DNA of 64,000 nucleotides from Marasmius tenuissimus (Eukaryota; Basidiomycota; Agaricomycetes; Agaricales; Marasmiaceae), in assembly GCA_029532415.1 (NCBI GenBank), contig JAQOTA010000062.1:868001-932000 (forward strand), read 5' to 3'. Shown here piece by piece: positions 1-10,316 of this stretch. The notes under the pieces were generated by a model. It was not told the origin of the DNA, did no database searches, and was given only the letters and a program-made list of their open reading frames with translations. The number at the start of each line of letters is the position of its first letter. Position 1 is the first letter of the stretch. The translations under genes were made by a program, and so were the position numbers.

Positions 1-910
1 CCACTCGGAATGCCGTTGTACCTGGCTTTAACGTTCTCAGCCCATGCATCGTTGACGTCCGGGTGGGTTCTGGCCGCCCAGTTGCTCTTTGTAGGTAGGT
101 AGTAAGATTTCTCGATCCATATGCACCTCGAAGCCTTCAGACTCACGAGATAGAGCGCAGACCCGTATTCCACACCGGTGATGACGTGACTTCCAATCGT
201 CTGGAAGAACTTCCGGTACTCTGCAACGACGGACTCATCGATTTGCTCACTGAAGGAGGGTAGTCCCTGCACCGCTTCTAGCAAGATTTCGGTGTTAAAT
301 AAGTCGTCATAATTCGACAGCGTGGCCAAATATCTGGGTTGGCGAAGGCAATAGTAGGTGTACTGATAATCAGATTTGTTGAAGTTGGCTAGTGGCCGCA
401 TCATAGAGCTACCACCCGTGATGGGCAAGAGACGGGGACTGAGGGATGAGTCGGAGTTGAATTCGAGAGTTGCATCTTCACCAGTAGGGAATGTAACAAA
501 TGTTTCTCCTTCTCGAATGTCCTGCGATATGGCAATAGCCTCCGGGACGTTGTAGGTCTGTCCGTCTTATAGTAGGGTACGCGTTAGACACATATATTAC
601 GCGGATTCAGGAGGTTGGGTGTACCCACTGATGGTAATTAGTCTGCCATTGTTCTGATCGAATAGTAAGACGCGTTTACTTTGTTGAATAGCCTGAACGG
701 CCTTCGGGAGATGAGATGCGGTCAGTCCCGAACCGTTACAAGCTAAAACGGAGGGGGCAAGAGAAACGTACTTCCTTGGGGGTGAGCGGGACTGGCATAG
801 TGGCCTGCAGAACAAGCAAAGCGTGAGCACATTATCACCCTGTCTCGAGTCGTAGGACCTACCATGTCCAGGCCAAATCCTAGCCAGCTGTTTGCAGGGA
901 AATCTGTCAT
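1..910 (-). CDS. MACPF-like protein, partial (3' end beyond the window)
   Basis: The minus strand carries several short exons. The likely start codon is at 908-910, and small introns follow around 800-860 and 700-770 before a long open stretch from about 565 to the window edge. That stretch has a pattern resembling the MACPF (membrane-attack-complex/perforin) core: an F-F-x-T-I-G-S-H-V-I-T-G segment followed by a Y-G-S strand. Fungal relatives of this fold are cytosolic or secreted pore-forming or defence proteins. The join across about 560-600 does not keep frame with the obvious splice sites, so either that intron is misread or the gene carries a small lesion. The C-terminal half lies outside the window. 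The family call rests on the motif alone and is moderate. Confidence 0.42.
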
Positions 911-959
911 GTTTGTTGGAAGAGGCGTGTAAGTCAAAGGAGGGGATTATGAGTTGCAC

Positions 960-1978
960 AGCGGTATGACCCCCTTTTTATACAACCTCGGGATCACGAT
1001 TGTCAGACCTTCAATTCAGTGGTGGGCCGAACGTAACTAACAAGCAATGATAAGTGCATCGATTGGTAGACTGGACAGAGGTAGACAGGCAAAGCGATCG
1101 TCATTGAAAAAGCGAGAATTTCGGGAGCTTGAACAGTTCTTGAAAGTACGCGAACCGACGCGTTCATACCCACATCTGTCAACTGTCGCCTGGGCATGGT
1201 ACCGTGATCGAGACTCTTGCAAGGTCTCGATTACACGCAAGTTTTAGTGCCTTGTTAAAGCCATCCTTTCCCCTCCTTTCCCCCCGTGGCGCTCCAGGAT
1301 ACTCGAGATGACCTTGAGTTGAACGCAGCCTAAGATCTAGAGACGGTGGGACCCTTGATTCCTGTTCACGCCGTGTCTGTGCGTGTTTTCTAAGCGATAT
1401 GAATTGGTAAGCGACGGGTTAGATATGTTCGCTCAGAGATGCGAATGACACGCGTTTCTAGGAGCTTTGCATGGGGCGACATGAATGTTGAGATTGAAGA
1501 TTGCGTGGAAGCTGACTCGGATAGTTCACTTTGCCGGCGGCATTCAAGCAGCCAGCACGTAGGGATTTTTTATCAGGAATTTTTACAGAGCGTCCAACAA
1601 GTACAAAACCACATCCAATTAGTGCGTGGACGCGTCGAATATACATTTGAGAGCTCAAACGTTCACTATGCAGATACCACTGGCCAAGCAAGAGCAAATT
1701 TGCGGCGCTTAAAAGCCTTTCGGCATTCGCCGACCCCACTTCAACCTTGACCTCCAACCTTGACCATACACAGCAGTGAGGACGCGTCATTACTTCTCTT
1801 TTCTGCATACAGGGAGCCCATAATGCTTCTAGAACTCTCTCAAGCGCGCTCAACTCTCCATACCTAACTAATGTACGTTGTTGAACGACTTCAATTTTGG
1901 CACCATGGTCCATGATCGTCGTCGCGTCGTCAACTTCGAAAACTTCTACTTACCCACTCCTCTCCTTCTCCAACTACT
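960..1978. other. Stretch with no supported gene
   Basis: About 1 kb between the divergent MACPF-like gene and the pRiA4b-type copy. Open frames are short, overlap on both strands and lack recognisable motifs. A missing first exon of the copy at 1979 may lie here, for example near the ATG at about 1904, but no clear donor site could be matched. Confidence 0.4.
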
Positions 1979-2779
1979 AGGCCGAAGGCGTATACATTCG
2001 AAATCGAACTTTTGACTCGGACGACCCTGTCATCACACGAATGGTCAATGTACCATGCAACTTCACCTTCCACCAACTCCATCACGTTCTTCTCTGCGGC
2101 TTCGCCTGGATGAATTCATACATGCACAAGTTCTCGTTCGAAGGGAAGGAGAAATGCGTAGAGACATCCGGCGACGAACCAATGCTTGATGATCTACCGA
2201 TTCTCGACGAGAAACAAGTCAAGCTCCCCGATATTTTTGGCGCGTCGGGTGCCATCGATCCTGGGTCGCACGAGATGGAGGGTTTCTTCCGCTGATTCAT
2301 GAGTGCGGCTTTGGGGTTCGCACATGCTTTCTGTCTAGCCCCCGTTCTGGATTACTAAAACTTCCCTCAGGATGGCCGGAAGCACGTCGTCGACTTCAAA
2401 AGCGAAAAGGGAATCGATTTCAATCCTCCCGTCTTCACTGCGGCCACAGGTCAGCGATTAGCATTTGAATCACTTCCTTTCGCAGTCATCTTACCTATGG
2501 GTTTTTAGGCTACCCACCTGTCGAGGTTTGTGGGGGCGTTATGGGTTGGGATCGCGTCAAGTCTGCATTCGCTGAGAAGAAATTGGACCATAAGAAACGC
2601 AGACTACGGAAATGGGCTATAGAACTCATGGCGAAGCCTGATGGCTCGGACCCTTTCTGTAAAAGTACAATCCTCTTAAAGAATTCGACCACAAGGTTCT
2701 CAACTCTGCGAGGAGGTGGAGCCAGATCGCTAGCATGGACTATTACTGGAATGAAGTGGAGAAAGGTCATCGCCACTAG
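1979..2779 (+). pseudogene. pRiA4b ORF-3-like domain protein, copy 1 (frameshifted)
   Basis: After an acceptor at 1978 the reading frame gives the start of a pRiA4b ORF-3-like (PRiA4_ORF3) domain, with the motif NFTFHQLHHVL followed by an aromatic, glycine-rich strand. Exons can be followed to about 2350, then about 2373-2450 and 2510-2779, with introns ending in CCTCAG and TTTTAG. Two breaks are visible. The frame of the first exon (stop near 2293) does not match the frame holding the G-F-L-P-L segment. Next to Asp-Pro-Phe at about 2658 some 10 nt are missing relative to copy 2 at 7411-7925, which shifts the C-terminal frame before its stop at 2777-2779. The domain is widespread in bacteria and fungi; its molecular role is not established. 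Probably a pseudogene, although unusual splicing could rescue part of it. Confidence 0.6.
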
Positions 2780-3216
2780 CCTTCCCTTGGGCTTTCTTGA
2801 ACCCTTACGTTGTCACGTAGAACGCGCTCACGCTTGCTCCCCCGTTGTATCAATACCGCTTTGATGTACATTTCAATGAACATGAGCCAGGAAAAATGTC
2901 GCGGGTATTCGTCGATCAAAATTCAAGCTCAAGACGAACTTATCTGCTTCACGCGAGGGGCACAACCGAACTTGATTGTCCAGTATCTACCAGTATCATC
3001 ACTTCAAAGACCTCTGTCTGAACAGAAGGCTTTCAGCTACTGCCATGCATTCAGACACGAAGTGGTCCAATCGTAAACCTGTCGGATCTTCGAGTACATA
3101 TACAATAAGATTTGATGCATACAGAGCTCGTCAAATGCAGCATCCGTCGGGGTGGAGGGGGGAGGCACAAACGTTAACCACTGCCAGCTTCTCCGCTACC
3201 CTTTGTAACTCTCGAT
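2780..3216. other. Intergenic, nothing recognised
   Basis: Spacer between copy 1 of the pRiA4b-type gene and the 3' end of NLR1. Short open frames on both strands have no motifs, and no repeat was seen. Confidence 0.4.
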
Positions 3217-6135
3217 CTACTTACGAGACCACACATACGACCAGTCCTCCCATCGCAGGGCGATGACCTGCGCTTTCAGAGCCTCGGTTTCTCGAGTCAA
3301 GCTCTGTGGAAAGGTCTGTATCAGGCAAGACGATTGGTTACACATAGTTGACGGGCGAGTTTGAGGTAGAAAGGCTGCACTTACCCCAATCCACTCAAGA
3401 AGTTTCGTCTTCCGTTTCTCGGCCGTCTCAAATCTCATCTTCGGAAACGAGCAGTCTTGCGCGAGCCTGAATAAGGTCTGGCAAAGGGAGAGTACTCGCG
3501 CATCGGGGCGGCAATGTTGCAAGACCCATGAGTCTACCACATTCCGGAATATGTCGTATGGTTCAGTCTTGGTTCGGATGCAGCAGTCGCTCAGCTGGTC
3601 ATCTTTGAAGCTACCCAAGTTCACAAGCACCTCAAGATCGGAGACGAGAGTCTTGACGAGTTGCAAACAAGCGTCCTGGTATGCAAGGTGATTTGGATCG
3701 TCTGATTCTTTTCCTGCAGAGAGGTTGCAATGACAGTCGGTGAGGTGGATCGGCGGCGGACTTTTACGAGCATGGTGCGCTCGACACGTTTGACGAGTGC
3801 GTGATAAGCACCCCGTGGAAAGAAAGAGAGTCCAACATACAGTGTCCTGGCGAGATGAATCCGGAGGTTGCTCAAGATGAAAACACTTCGGGGGAATCGA
3901 GAACTTTTGTCTCAGATGCAGCACCCGATGTTCGACGAGCTCGTTTTGATGCTATCAATCGTGAGCCGTCAGCGTGAAGCCATTTGCGAAAATACAAAAA
4001 CAAGAAGGAAAAAGAGAACAAGAGAAGATACTTACATATCTTTCTACCCACGATAGCAACCCCGAAAAGGTGTGACACCAATCCGAATTATACATGCTAG
4101 CATGATCGTATTGCAACCTATATGGTATGCCGGGCAATGTCGGCTCTATGCCCAGCGAATCAGATCGAAAGTGAACGGAGGCAAGGTCGACATCTCGTAG
4201 ATTATCCAACAACTGCTGAGTTGGTCTGGGAATCGACACAGGGAACTTGATCCATTCTGTGAAGAACCGTTTGGTTCTGTCGCCATACAATTGGTCGAAA
4301 CTGCAAACGTCGTGGGTGAAAACAGATTCGTGATGTTTAGGTGAAGTTGAGTGAACGGTTTCGTACCTATACGTCCGCATTCTGATGGTCGAGACTTTCT
4401 GGAACCATAGACGGGCGATATCGTGTGTCCGGGAGGGTATATCGATGTGGTATTTATGTGACCTATTCTTGTCTATCAAATAATCCCTGAACGAGGTGTG
4501 GTATAGGCGGATTGCATCCTTCCCGCCACGAATATCTATCACGGAGTGCATTCCACGCAACGTCAAGGCTACTTGGCCTGATGGTAGTCCAAACAGAAGC
4601 TCGACACAAATCGGAGATGGTTCCAGATAAGGCGGGAGTATGAGGACAGCTGCAAGAATGCGCAGAATATCCATGGAGTCTTGGTTGGTGCTGAGTATGC
4701 AATGATACAGTGCATCGAGCTGGTGATATGGGGACATTCCTGGCCAAAGAACCGGGGTGTTCTGAAGCACAGTGCGAAGCTGCATGACGGGATGGCAACT
4801 CGCTAGTTTGATGAACATGACCGCGGTGCACGCATAGATGAATTGGCCACAGGTGCGTTCATTCAAAGCTTCAAGATCCCCCTTCGAGGGCCAGGGACTC
4901 GGGAAAGAGACTTGGTCGTATTTGGGATCCTGAGAAATCTCCCAGAAATGGTGCAGATAGTACTTCATGGTATCATTTGGGGTGAATGGATCTTCATCCA
5001 ATGAAATAACCTTTGAGAGCCGACAAAGGGGCTCAGCAACGAAGGCTTCCCGTATCCAAGACTCCGAACGACTGCAAATCAAGAAACGCAGTGGGAAGTC
5101 AGGCTTTGCTTCAAATGCCGCTCTGATGGTAGAGAGAACGCGCAACTGGGTTCTCTCGTTGTTGCACTCGTCTAGTCCATCTATGATAACCAGCCGGGAG
5201 CATTTTTTATGCATCAAGGGGCGCTTTGGTAGCAATGTCTGTAGAGGGCCCAACCATCTCCTGAGCACAGATGCTTTGTAGTGTTGTAGAGAGGGTAGTA
5301 AGACGAGCTCTCGAAATTGAAGCTCAATCTGAGCTTCCAATATCGATGGGTCCTCCGAAATTTTCTTATCTATAAGAGCTCGACAGGAGATATGCCTCAT
5401 TGCAAGACCGTGTGCGATGGTGGGTACGAGGGCAGAGGGTTGGTTGCGACGTGGATCAGTTCGATAAAAGAAGAAGGAAGAGACCAGAAGACCTTCCCGA
5501 TCAAAGGATTTGGCAAGGGTCATGGCTATAGCGGTTTTTCCAGCACCAGCGGCGCCGGTGAGCCAGCAAATAGGTGGTCCAGGCTGTGCAACAGCAGCTC
5601 CCTCACCGGGCTGTGCCACCTCTGATTGCCGATGCTGTGTATGATGGAGGCCTGATGCGTAACGGTCTGTCGCTGACGGAGATCCAAATGGTCTGGACGT
5701 CCAGGGTCCGTCGCCTCCATACACTGTGTCCACCCTATCGTCTCGTCCCATGACAGAATACGGTGTGGCTGATGTCTTCTCTTCCTCCCGTGATAGCCAG
5801 TGACGAACGGACGCTAGAACTCTCGCACGGGTTCCCGGAAGACACTCCCCACGTTCGTACTGTTGCTCCGCGTTATGAGAGGCCCCAACGCCTTCGATCA
5901 TATCCCAGAGACTTTTATGTGCTGCAAGTACGCCCTTAAGGTCCTCTTTGTGGAAGAAAACACAAGCTACCAACTCACGATTGAGAGAACTGGTGATAAT
6001 ATTCTTGACAAGATCTCCGCCTATGTTATTCACCTCTGGGCCCATCTGACCTCCCCCATAGAAAATGTTCTGGATACCCGCATCGTTGTTGTTGTTCTGC
6101 GCACCAGAGCTAGCATTGATGTTTAGCGTAGCCAT
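3217..6135 (-). CDS. NLR-like NACHT NTPase (NLR1)
   Basis: Large STAND-type NTPase of the fungal NLR family. These are intracellular sensors linked to self/non-self recognition and regulated cell death. Exon 1 (6135-5979) codes a short N-terminus rich in Asn, Gln and Gly. An intron (about 5922-5978) follows, then a long exon (5921-4036) with the P-loop GAAGAGKTAIAMT near residue 190 and Walker B LVIIDGLDEC near residue 310. After NACHT comes a winged-helix-like region (ILPPYLEPSP...YHTSFRDYLID). A further intron (3952-4035) leads to the tail, which contains DCHCNL, GKES and LAYQ and ends at 3217. No WD40, ankyrin or TPR repeat is present; the tail is shared with the loci at 14 and 57 kb. The frame is open across these three exons, and one more intron between 3840 and 3730 is likely. 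It appears intact. Confidence 0.88.
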
Positions 6136-6640
6136 CCTCCTTCCTAAGATCTCCTGCTACGGCCAGAGACAAGTTTTCCCTAGGTGGTTGTTCGTGAGGC
6201 GTGATAAAGGCGTAGTATATCAGACTCAACTCGATGAACGCGATCGTCGGTGCAGAACGGACCAGGTATTCGTTCGACGTAGTGAAAGGTCGGAGGACTT
6301 GGGGATAGTGGTGGCGGTACCGAGAAGAGAGCACGTTGCAAGAGACACTCACGGTGGTGACTCCGCGCGGATTGATTGCTGTACTATGGCTAAATTAGAA
6401 CTTGCATGGGACTGAAGGGATATCGCAGATACGGGTCCTGGAACTAATGCACGAGATCAGACATCTTTGAATAAACTCCCAGATACGGTCTCAACTTATC
6501 ATGAAGTGGGGATGCGAAGGCTCAGGGAGGGCCAGTGTTCAATCGTTCTGGACGCGTCATGTCCGAAAACCCTTTTGTACATCACGGTGGGAAGAGGACA
6601 TCAACTTTTTACTCCGGACCCTTGGCCTAAGCGTTAACTT
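6136..6640. other. Upstream region of NLR1
   Basis: About 500 bases between the NLR1 start codon and the inverted-repeat element. They presumably hold the NLR1 promoter. No TATA box or other site could be singled out, and the short open frames show no family motif. Confidence 0.4.
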
Positions 6641-7118
6641 TACAGCCGTTTGCAGAACTTAGGGCGGGTGCCGATTTTTTTTCACGCGTGTTTGATGTCC
6701 ATCAAGCTTCCAAATGTATCTTCCGACCAAACCTTCGGAGCATCCTCCTTGTAAATTTAGACTCTCTTCATCCTCCAATGACATACCCGCCCTCTAACTA
6801 CCTTAATAGCAGCCAGTTTGCGATCAATATGGTCATTGGTGGGCAAAAAACCTTCTTTTGACAAGTTCCAGCTTACATAATTGTAGGGTAGTAATACAAA
6901 ATTTGTGGTCCCGCCTCTCACAACTGCCCACAAACACCCTTTGGTAGCCTCCCAGAGACTATATATCAGTGGAGGACGAGGAAACTAGACGGGGGACCAG
7001 GAAATTAAGGTAGTCGTACTCGGAAGATGTGTTTGGAAGATGCAATCGGAAGATTGATGAATGATGGAACCGCGTGAAAAAAAATCGGGGCCCGCCCTAA
7101 GTTCTGCAAACGGCTGTA
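6641..7118. mobile_element. MITE-like element with long terminal inverted repeats
   Basis: The left end at 6643 begins CAGCCGTTTGCAGAACTTAG, and its reverse complement ends at 7116. The ends are flanked by TA on both sides (6641-6642 and 7117-7118), as in TA-target DNA transposons. The inverted repeats extend inward for about 90 bases with mismatches (left to about 6727, right from about 7019) and include a T-run/A-run and CACGCG. The roughly 290-bp interior has no substantial open frame, so the element is non-autonomous. The superfamily (Tc1/mariner-like) is inferred only from the TA target and is uncertain. Confidence 0.75.
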
Positions 7119-7206
7119 AGTGCTTAAATCCCTAATACTGGCCCGCCGCCTCACTTCCAAGTTCTTACCTCTTACCTCCCCTTACTGGACTTCAGATCTT
7201 TAGACC

Positions 7207-7387
7207 CCTTACCATTCGCCTTCGGACAATCAGAAAAACCAGCCTCGGTTCAAGGTTCAGTTGGTAGAATGAGAGTTTTGTGTATTACGTTTTCATATTT
7301 ACGTGACTTTGCTGGTCAGGAAACCACCAACCCAACCTCACATCAAGGCTGGTTTTTTTATAAGTGTCCGAAGGCGAATGGGAAGGA
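7207..7387. repeat. Imperfect inverted repeat (about 60-bp arms)
   Basis: The left arm (7207-7266), containing CCATTCGCCTTCGGACA then AAAAACCAGCCT, is matched in reverse complement by the right arm (about 7326-7387), which contains TGTCCGAAGGCGAATGGG. The roughly 60-base centre could form a loop. It lies just downstream of the MITE-like element and just upstream of the second pRiA4b-type copy. It could be a second tiny foldback element or a local inverted duplication. Confidence 0.65.
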
Positions 7388-7410
7388 GTCTGACCGGAAT
7401 TTCTCTTCCG

Positions 7411-7925
7411 ATAGGTCTCATCAATCCAAGGTCGTCCACGATGGAGGGCTTCTTCCTCTCGTTTATGAGTACGGCTTTGGGGTATACATATTCTCTTTGT
7501 CTTGTGCCCGAACGTTCTGGATCACTCAAACTTCCTTCAGGATAGTTGGAAGCACTTTATCGAGTTCAAAGGCAAGAAGGAAATCGACGTCAATCCGTCT
7601 TCACTGCGGCCACACGTCAGCGCTTGGCATTTGTATTGCATTCTTTCGCATCTATCTCACCTATGGGTCTGTAGGCTACCCTCCTGCCGAGGACTGTGGG
7701 GGCGTTATGGGTTGGGATCGCGTCAAGGCTGCATTCGCTGAGAGGAAACCGGACAGCGAGGAACGCGAATTACGCGAATGGGCTATAGAACTTATGGCGA
7801 AGCCTGATGGCTCAGACCCCTTCTGGCCGACCAAGCAAAAGTACAACCCTCTCAAAGAGGTTGACCTCAAGGTTCTCAATTCTGCGAGGAGGTGGAACCA
7901 GATTACGAATATGGACTATTACTGA
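7411..7925 (+). pseudogene. pRiA4b ORF-3-like domain protein, copy 2 (5'-truncated)
   Basis: A second copy in the same orientation as 1979-2779 and clearly similar to it at DNA level. It retains LPLVYEYGFG, an intron (about 7482-7541) and then DSWKHFIEFKGKKEI. Joined, these recreate the Y-x-F-G-D-S-W hallmark of the PRiA4_ORF3 domain. The last exon codes GYPPAEDCGGVMGWDRV through ARRW, with a stop at 7923-7925. The N-terminal FTFHQLHHV part is absent. A 4-nt deletion near 7594 shifts the frame, and the following donor reads CGTCAG where copy 1 has GGTCAG. Both changes point to a pseudogene. Copy 2 keeps bases that copy 1 lost near the 3' end, so the copies decayed independently. Confidence 0.62.
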
Positions 7926-8352
7926 TGTGTACTGGAGGTCTCCATCGGTACTGGTCTTCACCTTTCTTGAACCCCTGCGTCGTCGCGTTAATTGCGCTCA
8001 TGCTTGCTTCCCGTTCGTAATACTAGTCTTTTGATTTACATGCGAATAAAGGAGAACTTGGTTGATGTAGTAATTTGTCGGGTGAAATTGAAGGAATTCT
8101 AGCGGCTTCTTTTCCTGTCTTGTGTCCCGCTTTTCTCTCGCTGTCTGGGTACCATCCATTTTTCTTCCACATCTGGCCACCTCTGTACGATGAACGCATG
8201 TTAAACACGAAAAACTCCACGGAGTGCTCAATCATAAGTATGTCGTGATGAGTGGGCGCCTAATTCCCTCTACTCTCAACCACCATCATCAACGCCTCGT
8301 CGCGACACCGACGAATCCATTCATTTCAACAACCTATCCAGCCTTTATCATT

Positions 8353-9974
8353 ATGTCTACAGAACATTCGAACGCCCTTTTCGACTCCCCAGAACCTCAA
8401 CCTGCGCCCCCTTCAACTCATTCCCTTCCTGCGATTGTGAAATCAAACCTCGGGACCTCTCTCGTCGCTCTTGCGGTCGTTCCTATGCTCGCCATTGCTA
8501 CCTATCTTTTAAGGAAGCTGAAAAGGAGGCCCAAAGGGTCAAGCAAGAAAAGTAGGGGTGCCATTTTCGAGGTGAGTCCAAACGCTATTCTAGAGTTGGC
8601 TGGCATTGATTATCGCTCCGAGTCCCAGAATTGCACGCCTGTCCTCGACTCCAAACCGCGATCACCTATACTCTATCAGTATTCGCTAGACAGGGGAACA
8701 GACCCTCTCGCTCGACCAGAGATTGCACACTCATCGCCTCGCCCGCCAGTCGTCAACGAAGTCGAACGATACACGACGGCCCCGTCCTCGCCACGCTCAG
8801 CTCACGCCTACCCCCATCTATCCAAACATACATCCCAATATCTTCAAGAAGTTCAAGAAAGCTATCTGCAGTGCTACCGCGTATCCGACGTCAAGACACA
8901 CACCGTCGACTCAAAGTCGCCCATATCTCCAGCTTCTCCATGTACTCCCGGATCTCTCTCTCCCGCTCCTCTTCCCTTTCCTGAAACACCCCTCATAAAG
9001 CACCCAATGAATTGTAGCGGTCAACTCTTGTATAATATTCCCTGGATCCACGAACGTCTCACTCATCCTGGTATCAACACACTCGTCCACCCACAACTCG
9101 CCAGTCCCCCAATTCGCTCCGAAGAGTCTCACGCTGACCTCGCCTCAAGTCCCTCGCCAAACCTCACAACAGCCGAAATTCGCCTCAAGTCGTCCGCGTC
9201 GTCGTTTGGAAGCAGACATTTCGGCGTAACTGTCGACGATCGATACCCCGTTTCGCTTTCAAAGTCTTACCTGAGCCTTAGTATCTACACCAAGAGCTCT
9301 CACTACGACCTTGCTAGTATTCAAGAAGACCTGGACGACGAAGAAGAAGAGGGAAAAGCCAGCTCGGAAGAAGATTTCCTCCCAACCGCCTCCAGCTGTC
9401 GTACCTCAGAGCCAGAACTCTACCTTAACGAGTACTACTCCTTCGCAGACGACGACGAGACTGCTACCACTCGCACAGTTCAAGATATCATAGAAGACGA
9501 TCGGAAGAACTTCATGGGTTTGTCGGATAGGATCTTACAAGCAAGGACCAATAATCAGACTTGCTACGATCCGACGGTTCCTCGGTGGGACAAACTACCC
9601 AAGATTCAGAACAACCGCGAGAGCAGTACGATGAGGCTGTTGAACGAGTTTCCTGCGGTACCTCCGCCCCCGCCCCCGCCTAGTGATCCATTGGTGAGTT
9701 TTACCCCCACGCTACCTGTCTTCACGCGTTTAATGAATGAACCTTACCTGTCGCATAGCCTGAACCTCCTCGATCGACGCGTATCGTACTTGCCGCTGGG
9801 CACGAAAATTACAGATTCGAAGCGCCGGCGACGCTATACCCGTTCAGTCAAGGCCAGAACGCGGTCGGTGCTACTGGGGAACCGAATCTTCGTTTCGGTG
9901 TGGGTAGAGTGGGTGATCGGCCTCGGAGAGAAAAGATAAGTTGGGACCTATCCAAGGAGAATGTACCTTTCTAG
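8353..9974 (+). CDS. Single-pass membrane protein, Ser/Pro-rich
   Basis: The start at 8353 gives MSTEHSNALF. An in-frame upstream ATG exists at 8224, but its extension is unlike protein. A hydrophobic segment near residues 40-55 (SLVALAVVPMLAIATYLL) followed by a Lys/Arg cluster predicts one membrane pass with a cytoplasmic C-terminus. The rest is low-complexity: Ser/Pro-rich, then an acidic patch (LDDEEEEG) and a poly-Pro run near 9663. An intron with GTGAGT at about 9693 and GCATAG before 9760 fits well. Splicing it gives a C-terminus ending ENVPF at the stop 9972-9974, whereas reading through gives an unconvincing basic tail. A further intron starting at the GTGAGT near 8572 is possible. 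No known family was recognised. A scaffold or signalling adaptor at an internal membrane is conceivable but not shown. Confidence 0.7.
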
Positions 9975-10316
9975 ATTCGAGGTCGAGACGAAAAGGAATA
10001 ACGTAGAATTGGGTACGCTGATTGTATGTAAACGTAAGTAATGTAGTTGTAGTTGTAAATTGCTGTATGATTCGGGAAATATTGTATTCCTTCCATCGAT
10101 GAAACAGAAGGGTGATGAACGAAGCTAGGTATTAAGAGAGTCGTAATTGTTCGTAAGCATCTGTAATCGTGAAGAAGTTCGTCAAAGGTGTAAAAATACA
10201 GGATGAGAGTGGTGAAAGCCGATCAATGTCATTGTGAAAGTTGCATGCAGAATGGGAGATGAAGATGACGATGCGAATTCGAAACGTCTGTGAGTGTGAA
10301 AAGAGGAGACGAAAAT

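Noticed and set aside
1458..1913. 151-codon minus open frame
   Set aside because: No motif and atypical composition. It overlaps an equally long frame on the other strand.
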